Shown: in pieces, positions 57,856-64,000 of the stretch | Numbering within the stretch: position 1 is the stretch's first letter | How the letters are laid out: each line of letters opens with the position of its first letter | NCBI GenBank assembly: GCA_017311185.1 | Contig: JAESUZ010004128.1 | Span: forward strand, 1,263,001-1,327,000 | Origin: Proteles cristata cristata | Taxonomy: Eukaryota; Chordata; Mammalia; Carnivora; Hyaenidae | Length of the DNA: 64,000 nucleotides | Direction: 5' to 3' | The notes under the pieces: model-generated | Database searches by the model: none | Told to the model about the DNA's origin: nothing | Seen by the model: the letters and a program-made list of their open reading frames with translations, nothing else | Translations under genes and position numbers: made by a program

Positions 57856-57910
57856 TTTCAGCACTGAACCCGTGATTTTGGATTTCCAGCATTGAGCCAG
57901 TGATTTCAGA
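57856..57910. repeat. Imperfect 27/28-bp tandem duplication
   Basis: 'tttcagcactgaacccgtga' and 'tttccagcattgagccagtg' start the two copies; both end 'gatttygga'-like. Confidence 0.75.
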
Positions 57911-58495
57911 TTAAGAAAACCCTATTATGATGTTCTCTCTACCAACTCAAAAACAATGTAACCATAATAAAAATTCCTTATACCTTTCCTTTGCTTCCTT
58001 TTAACTGTCCCACAACAGTGTGTTGGAAGCAAAACTCTGAGCTAAGGAAGAGAACGAGCTCTTGGCCAATGCCCATGGCATATTTGTTAGGTAGAACAAA
58101 GTTTTCCCTGGATGAAGACCATGTAGGACGTCTAAAAAGATCTCCTACTCAAGCACCAGAAGACATTTGTGACTTCAAAGATAGCTTTGAGGGGCAATGA
58201 TAACCCAACAGTCTCAGGCAGGAGGCAAAGCCTGAAATATACTTCCTGACACATAGTACTGCCTTCTCACATCTAGAGTTGGCCACATCTGAAAATGAGG
58301 AAATCTCTGAACCAAAATGTATGGTTTCCAGTCAATACCGTTTCCTGAGCTTATCCAAATCCACCATGCATTCTATTACACAGCATGATAGGGAAGTGGA
58401 TGGGGATCATATCTGGACAGGAAAACAAATATTCTGCCTCTGTAAGTTTAAACTTCAAAGACAGGTGGCCTTGAAACTTGGCCTCTCAGTGAAAG

Positions 58496-58530
58496 CAATT
58501 AGAAACCCTTAACAATTAGAAACCCTTTAA
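58496..58530. repeat. 17-bp tandem duplication
   Basis: 'caattagaaacccttaa' followed at once by 'caattagaaaccctttaa'. Confidence 0.9.
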
Positions 58531-58714
58531 CAAATAATTAGTATAGTTCTTAAATCTACAAGTCAATGAGAACATGGTAATGATTTTGATTACTCCCAAT
58601 AGATTGTGTTAATGATACAATATTGATATAATATCGAATGGTAGTGATTCCCTTTGGTTATAAAGAGAACAAACAACAAAACTCACAATTCCAAATTTCC
58701 CTTAAATAGAGCCA

Positions 58715-58850
58715 GCAAGAATGCTGACACTATCTGCACTATGCACTCACTGTGCTAGGCATACGCTCTTCACAAATGTGGCTACACTCTCCTAGGTTGG
58801 ATATAGTGGGAAGTAACCTCTTTTTTCTTCACAAAGAATAGAATTACATG
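58715..58850 (-). mobile_element. Possible MIR, antisense
   Basis: 'actcactgtgctaggcatac' then 'gtggctacactctcctaggt' and 'tggatatagtgggaagtaac' loosely match antisense MIR. Confidence 0.4.
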
Positions 58851-59139
58851 CTACACCTTTTCTCAGAAAAGTTGCATTAGCCTACCCCAAGAACCTAGTT
58901 ACTTAATAGCCACGAAGTCATAAAATCTGAAGCTCCAGTGAAAAGTTGATACCTTTAGGTCATTATGAGATTCATAAAATATTTGCCAATTGCTTAAAAA
59001 AATCTTGAATATGGCTCTAATTTCTGAACTTTCTCTCTGTTTATAGGAGACGTGGCTTTTAAGGTATAAACTCTGCTACATCAATTTAAGAGTCCTAAAA
59101 AACAGTAATCAGTACAAGAATCAACAAATCAAAGGAGCA

Positions 59140-59340
59140 GATTAGGTAAATAAAAACAAACTTTAACATATACAGTAATTTGATATATAATAAAAATGAT
59201 AAATGAATGTATCAAGTATCAATGAACATATAGTGTTGAAACAATTGGTTAATCTTTGGAAAAGACAAAGTTGGAGGCTTATTTCTCACAACATATAATA
59301 AACTCTAGCTATAAATCAATAATAACTGTTTTTGGGCAAC
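59140..59340 (+). mobile_element. Very old L1 ORF2 fragment
   Basis: 'gaaacaattggttaatcttt', 'ggaaaagacaaagttggagg' and 'cttatttctcacaacatata' resemble the ORF2 region after the RT. Strongly decayed. Confidence 0.45.
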
Positions 59341-59429
59341 GTAAATGCTTTTAAAAAATCATAGAATATTAGTAAGATAGTTGGCTATTTGCTCTGGAAG
59401 GAGATAACTATTTCTTTAGCATAAAATGA

Positions 59430-59710
59430 AGTACAGAAATTAAAAAGAATTGTCATTATTCACAGATGACATGGTTGATTAAATAAGAAATCTGAAAAAA
59501 TCTATAAATAAACCCTTCCTATAAATAAGAGAATTTAACAAAACATACAAATCATAAAAATAATATACAATATATAATTACTGTATACGAGCAAAAAATA
59601 AACAAACCAAGAAACTAGGTTTGTTTAAATACCACTAATAGATTCAAAATTGTCAAGTAACTAAGAAATCAAAATCTGTTCAAAACCTCTATAGATAACC
59701 ATAAATTAGT
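59430..59710 (+). mobile_element. Very old L1 ORF2 fragment (RT region)
   Basis: 'gtcattattcacagatgaca' (relic of the FADD region), 'aatctgaaaaaatctataaa', 'agagaatttaacaaaacata'. It lies downstream of the 59140 fragment although it comes earlier in ORF2, so the two are separate pieces or a rearranged copy. Confidence 0.55.
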
Positions 59711-60098
59711 ATATGAGACATATTTGTTATAATATGGTCATGGATTGGAAGAGGAGCTAAGATGGCAAATGGTAGAACGATACTAGGTTTGCCTCATCCC
59801 TTGAACACAAAATAAATAACTATCAAATCATTCTGAGCACCCAAGAAATCAACCTGAGGGCTGACAGTAACAGACTGCACAACCAGAGAGAGAGAAGAGG
59901 TCACACTGAGGAAAGTACAAGTGCAGAGATGTGGTTTGGGGGAAAAACAGATCTTGGATGCTGTGAAGGGGAGGGAGCCCTGATTGCAGAGAGAGGCCAG
60001 TAGGGGTAGTGGGGGAACACAGGGATACAGGCAATGAGAACACTTCCCCAAAGCCATTGGCTGGAGAAATGAGAGGGGCTGAGTTTTGCAACTTTTTG

Positions 60099-60110
60099 CC
60101 ACCAGAGGGC
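60099..60110 (+). promoter_or_regulatory. CTCF-like core inside L1 5'UTR
   Basis: 'ccaccagagggc' fits the CTCF core CCASYAGRKGGC; the 3' flank (tcaaag) fits less well. It lies in the 5'UTR of the L1 starting at 59747. Confidence 0.35.
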
Positions 60111-60324
60111 TCAAAGACTAGGATTTTCGTGGTTGGCAGGCTTGGCTGGGATAGAACCCTGAAGGCACTGCCCTACTTCTTGAAAGAATCAGGCAAACAA
60201 CCCTGAAGATCCCCTAACGCACACTGGGAAGAGACTGTTCCCTCTCCTTGGAGCGCATTTGTGAGACGTAGCAATCTCAGAGTCACTTCTCCAGGAACAA
60301 AAGAACCATTGGGCACCATTTCCT

Positions 60325-60402
60325 TCCGCCACCCCTTAGCATATGCACAAGGACACCTACAGGTCCGCCACCCCTTAGCATATGCACAAGGACACCTACA
60401 GG
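60325..60402. repeat. Perfect 39-bp tandem duplication in L1 5'UTR
   Basis: Two identical 39-bp units (60325-60363 and 60364-60402), each starting 'tccgccaccccttagc' and ending 'gacacctacagg'. Perfect identity in an otherwise decayed element suggests a duplication later than, or late in, the element's life. Confidence 0.97.
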
Positions 60403-61263
60403 GAGCAGCTAACCTGAACACTGGCTCTTTAACCTGCTTTCCCCCCAGCACAGCGGGACACTCCCCGGAAGACCGGCGACAGTCGCTGCCACAGCATGTC
60501 CCTAAAGTTTGGAGTTTTAAAAGTCAGCAGACTTTGCTGGGATACAGTCCAAGCTGCACTGCTACAGGTAGGCAACCACTCTAGAGACAGACAGTGTGAA
60601 AACAGTGATCTGAAAAATGTCTGTGACACATGAAGGGAAATTATTCATACTTCAGGGGGTGCTTCCCTGAGAGCAGCAAGCATGGAGTCCCCCCCTCCCT
60701 GGTGACAAAGGAATTGGATGGTTCCCTCTCCCCACCACTGCCCCCAGCATAAACCAACTTCAGTAAATAGCACAGTGCCAACACCAGCTGTCTAACCTGC
60801 TTACACCAAATACCACCCTCCTGCATTCTTCTGGGACTACTTTTCTTGGGCAAGTGTTCCTAAGGCCCAGTGCAGCAGGCTCATTCCCCAGAAGACTAGC
60901 AGAAACCCCCTTATGCACCATGTCTACTAACCAGAGAGTCTGCAAGGCTTCAGTTCTAGTGGAAATAACATCAGGTCTCATTTGACAGGCTGAGCAGAGT
61001 ACATCCAGTTAACATTTGCCACATTCTGGCCAAGGACAAAACATTGCCCACTGCAGGCAAGAAGAGCCTCTCCAGATGACTGATCTAAAGGATACAGCAG
61101 CCAAACCACAGCAGCAGAGCTCATGCACCACACACCAGAGATGCTCCCTGAGTATCAGATCGTGAAGACTATATGACCTCTTCTTCATAAAGCCATTATT
61201 TTCAGGAGCAGGAAACTTAACAGGCTTTTCCAACATAGACAAGAAGACAGAGACCTAGACAAA

Positions 61264-62130
61264 ATGCCAAGATGGAGGAATTCATCCCAACAGAAAGAAT
61301 AAGGAAAGGTCACAGTCAGAGATCTAATTGAAACAGATACAAGTAATATGCCTGATGGAGAATTTAAAGCAACAATGGAAAGGATACTTTCTGGGCTTGA
61401 GAAAAGTATGGAAGAGATTAGGGAGACTGTTACCACAAGATAAAAGAGTTAAAAAACAATCAAGCAGAAATGAAAAATGTAATAACTGAGATTTAAAACT
61501 GACTGGATTTAATAATCATAAGGATAGAAGAAACAGAGGAATGCATAAGAGATATAGAAGATAGAATTATGGAAAATAAGGAAGCTGAACAAAAAAGAGA
61601 AAGGAGAATTGTGGATCATGAGAGTAGACTTAGGGAACTCAGTGACTACATCAAACATAACATTCAAACCATAGAAGTCCCAAAAGAAGAGAGAAAAAAA
61701 GAGGCAGAAGGTTTATTTGAGAAAATAATAGCTAAAAACTTCCCTAATCTAGAAAGGAAACAGACATCCAAATACAAGAGATACAGAGAATTTCTATCAA
61801 AATCAACAAAACCAGGCCAACACTAAGACATATTATAATTAAATTTGCAAAATATAGTGATGAAGAAAACATCCTAAAGGTAGCAAGAAGAATGAAGTCC
61901 CTAATTTACAAGGCAAGACCTATAAGCCTAATTGCAGATCTCTCCACAGAAACTTGGCAAGCCAGAAGCATGGCATGAATAGTCAACGTGCTGAATGGGA
62001 AAAATCTGCAGCCAATCTATCCAGCTAGGCTATCATTCAGAATAGATGGAGACATAAAGAGTTTCCCAGCAAACAAAAACGAAAGGAGTTCATGACCACT
62101 AAACCAGCCTTGCAAGAAATATTAAGAACT
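61264..62130 (+). pseudogene. L1 ORF1 pseudogene
   Basis: Starts MPRWRNSSQQKE with a stop three codons or so later. Readable parts: VRDLIETDTSNMPDGEFKAT, the coiled coil near 61569-61680 (KEAEQKRERRIVDHESRLRE), RRM (EVPKEERKKEAEGLFEKIIA, NFPNL), and C-terminal wording 'gcagatctctccacagaaac'. Frame broken at several points. Confidence 0.85.
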
Positions 62131-62215
62131 TTCTGAGTGGGAAGAAAAGACCAAAAGTGACAAAGACTAGAAAGGAAGAAAAAAACCTCCAGAAGCAATG
62201 ACAAAACGTAATAAA

Positions 62216-64000
62216 ATGGAGCTAAATGCATATCTATCAATAATTATTCTGAGTGTAAATGGACTAAATGAAAGATACAGGATGTCAGAATGGATTAAAA
62301 AGCAAAATCCATCTAGATGCCTACAAGAGACTCATTTTAGACTTAAAGACAACTGCAGATGGAAAGTAAGGGGATAGGAACCATTTGTCATGCTAATGGA
62401 CGACAGAAGAAAGCTGGAGTAGCCATACTTATACCTGACAATCTAGATTTTATTTTATTTTTTTAATGTTTTAATCATTTTTGAGAGAGAGAGAGCCAGC
62501 GTGAGCAGGGGAGAGAGAGGGAGTCACAGAATCTGAAGACAGGTTCCAGGCTCTGAGCTAGCTGTCAACGTAGAGCCTGCTGCAGGGCTGGAACCCACGA
62601 ACCGTAAGATCATGACCTGAGCTGAAGTCGGACGCCCAACCTACTGAGCCACCCAGGAGCCCCGACAACCTAGATTTTAAGCCAAAGACTGTAATAAGAG
62701 AGAAGGACATTATATAATAATAAAGGAGACTATCAAACAAGATCTAACAGTTGTAAATATTTTTTCTCCACTCTTCCAAGTTTATAAAACTTTCACATGT
62801 TATAAAACGATTTATAACAAACATGAAGGAGCTAATTGATAATAATACAATAATAGTAGAAGACTTTAACACCCCACTTAAATCAACGGACAGACCATCT
62901 AAGCACAAAATCAGCAAGAAAATAATGGCTTTGAATGACACACTGGACCAGATGGACTTAACAGATAAACTCAGAACATTTCAACCTAAAACAACATAAT
63001 ACACATTTCATCTAGTGCACATGGGACATTCTCTAGAAAAGATCACATACTGGGTCACAAGTTAGGCCTAAACAAGTACAAAAAGACTGATAACATACCA
63101 TGCATCTTTTCTGACCACAACACTATGAAACTTGAAGTCAACCACAAGAAGAAATTTGCAAGGAGTGCAAATACATGGAGGTTAAACAACATGCTACTGA
63201 ATGATGAATGGTTCAGCCAGGAAATGAAAGAAAAAAATGTTTTTAAATACATCAAAACAAATAAAAATAAAAATATAATGGTCCAGAACCTTTGGAATGT
63301 AGCAAAACCAGTCCTAAGGGCAAAGTATGTAGCCATGCAGGTCTATATCAAGAAACAAGACAAAGCTCAAATAAACAACCTAAACTTACACCTAAAGAAG
63401 GTGGGGAAAAAACAACAAACAAAGTCTAAATCCAATAGAATAAGGGAAATAATAAAGATTAGAACAGAAATAAATGATAACATAAACTAAAACAGAAGAA
63501 GCACAGATCAATGAAACCAGGGCTGATTCTTTGAAAAAATTAATAACATTGATAAACTTCTAGCCAGACTTATCGAAAAGAAAAGAGAAAATACCCAAAT
63601 AAATAAACCCCAATCAGAGAAGAGAAATAACAATCCAAACTATTCCAAAAAATTAAAATAGAAGGAAAACTTCCAAACTCAATGAGGACAGCATTACCCT
63701 GATTCCAAAACCAAACACTCCACTTAAGAAGAACACTATAGGCCAGTATCCCTGATGAACATGAATGCAAAAATTCTCAAAAAGTGCTAACAAATTGAAT
63801 CCAACAATACATTTACAAAAATTATTCACCACAATCAAGTGGGATTTATTCCTGGGCTGCAAGAGTGGTTCAATATTCACAAATACATCAATGTACAAAT
63901 ACACATTAATAGAAGAATAAAAACCATATAAACCTCTCAATAGATGCAGAAAAAGCAGTTGATAAAGTACAATATCCATTCATGATGAAAACCCTCAATA
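62216..64000 (+). pseudogene. L1 ORF2 pseudogene, 5' part, continues beyond window
   Basis: Starts MELNAYLSIIILSVNGLNER; the usual APIKRH after NGLN is missing. CLQETHF is kept, then a stop after WKVRG. After the SINE come VEDFNTPLKSTDRPSKHKIS (catalytic Asp kept), SDHNTMKLEVNHKKK (His kept), and ORF 63125-63490 with AKPVLRAKYVAMQVYIKK. RT begins near 63640 (relic of PISLMNMNAKILK) and runs off the edge. Confidence 0.87.
62453..62663 (-). mobile_element. Felid SINE inside L1 ORF2
   Basis: Tail 'tttttttaatgttttaatca', AG-rich tract, 'gctgtcaacgtagagcctgc' body, head complement ending 'gccacccaggagcccc'. TSD 'gacaatctagatttta' (62437-62452) and 'gacaacctagatttta' (62664-62679), 15/16 identical. 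Confidence 0.97.

Larger units (their letters stand above)
56956..59139. other. Repeat-poor single-copy block
   Basis: The longest repeat-poor block in the window, with one possible MIR (58715-58850) and two small tandem duplications (57856-57910, 58496-58530). ORFs at 57991-58200 and 58279-58512 have no known domain, and I do not call them genes. Confidence 0.45.
59747..64000 (+). mobile_element. Carnivore L1 with long 5'UTR, running off the window
   Basis: Begins 'ggaagaggagctaagatggc' (AAGATGG at 59759-59765 matches a YY1-type site, as at other mammalian L1 starts). Its 5'UTR of about 1.5 kb is unlike that at 53-55.6 kb. ORF1 starts at 61264 and ORF2 at 62216. The SINE at 62453 interrupts ORF2. 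The element reaches the RT region at the window edge; its 3' end and TSD are not visible. Internal losses occur, for example near 63620. Both ORFs are broken. Confidence 0.9.

Noticed and set aside
57991..58512. Two plus-strand ORFs as exons of a gene
   Set aside because: No recognisable protein family and no convincing splice pair; kept only as a low-priority observation.
1..64000. CRISPR arrays, operons, rRNA or tRNA genes
   Set aside because: No spaced identical repeats, prokaryotic gene layout or rRNA. The tRNA-like boxes belong to SINE and MIR heads, not to folded tRNA genes.

Overview
The window is nuclear genomic DNA of a carnivoran mammal, most likely a felid. The best evidence is 19 copies of a tRNA-derived SINE. 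Their head carries pol III A-box (TGGCTCAGTCGG-like) and B-box (GTTCGAGCCC-like) matches, and their body carries the cat-type segment 'ctgtgctgacagctcagagc', then a CT-rich tract and an AAATAAATAAAC-type tail. Carnivore LINE-1 copies of several ages lie between them. I see no intact host protein-coding gene, rRNA, tRNA, CRISPR array or prokaryotic signal. This is intergenic or deep-intronic DNA, and roughly 45% of it is L1-derived by my boundaries.

Layout. 1-10.6 kb: mostly single-copy DNA with ancient repeats (MIR, L2, an MLT1-type LTR, a Tigger fragment, L1M 3' ends), two SINEs plus a SINE head cut by the window edge, a (TG)n tract, and a long repeat-poor block at 6.4-7.5 kb. 10.7-19.1 kb: an L1-rich block with a short minus-strand L1, an old L1M copy (11.9-14.8 kb) carrying two SINEs, a younger L1 with an inverted 5' part (15.1-17.9 kb), and another L1 inserted into its A-rich tail (17.9-19.06 kb). 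19-29 kb: single-copy DNA, SINEs, MIRs, a hAT-Charlie-like transposon and two old L1M copies. 29.29-34.98 kb: a structurally near-complete minus-strand L1 with a perfect 18-bp target-site duplication (TSD) and a young-looking SINE inside it. 35-45 kb: an LTR-like fragment, single-copy DNA, SINEs, MIRs and a strong CTCF-like site at 40.13 kb. 45.4-50.3 kb: L1M remnants, one of which is split by an internally deleted L1. 50-59 kb: single-copy AT-rich DNA, small L1 ends, and an unusual minus-strand L1 made only of a long 5'UTR plus ORF1 (53.0-55.6 kb). 59.75-64 kb: a plus-strand L1 running off the window with a different 5'UTR type, broken ORF1 and ORF2, and a SINE in ORF2.

No set of genes works together here. 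The readable content is a nested retrotransposition history: ancient MIR/L2/MLT1/DNA transposons, then L1M, then carnivore L1, then felid SINEs. SINE and L1 ends are often fixed by TSDs that I located. Every L1 ORF is broken by frameshifts, stops, deletions or insertions, so none looks autonomous. Repeat family names come from recognition of their sequence, not from a database search.
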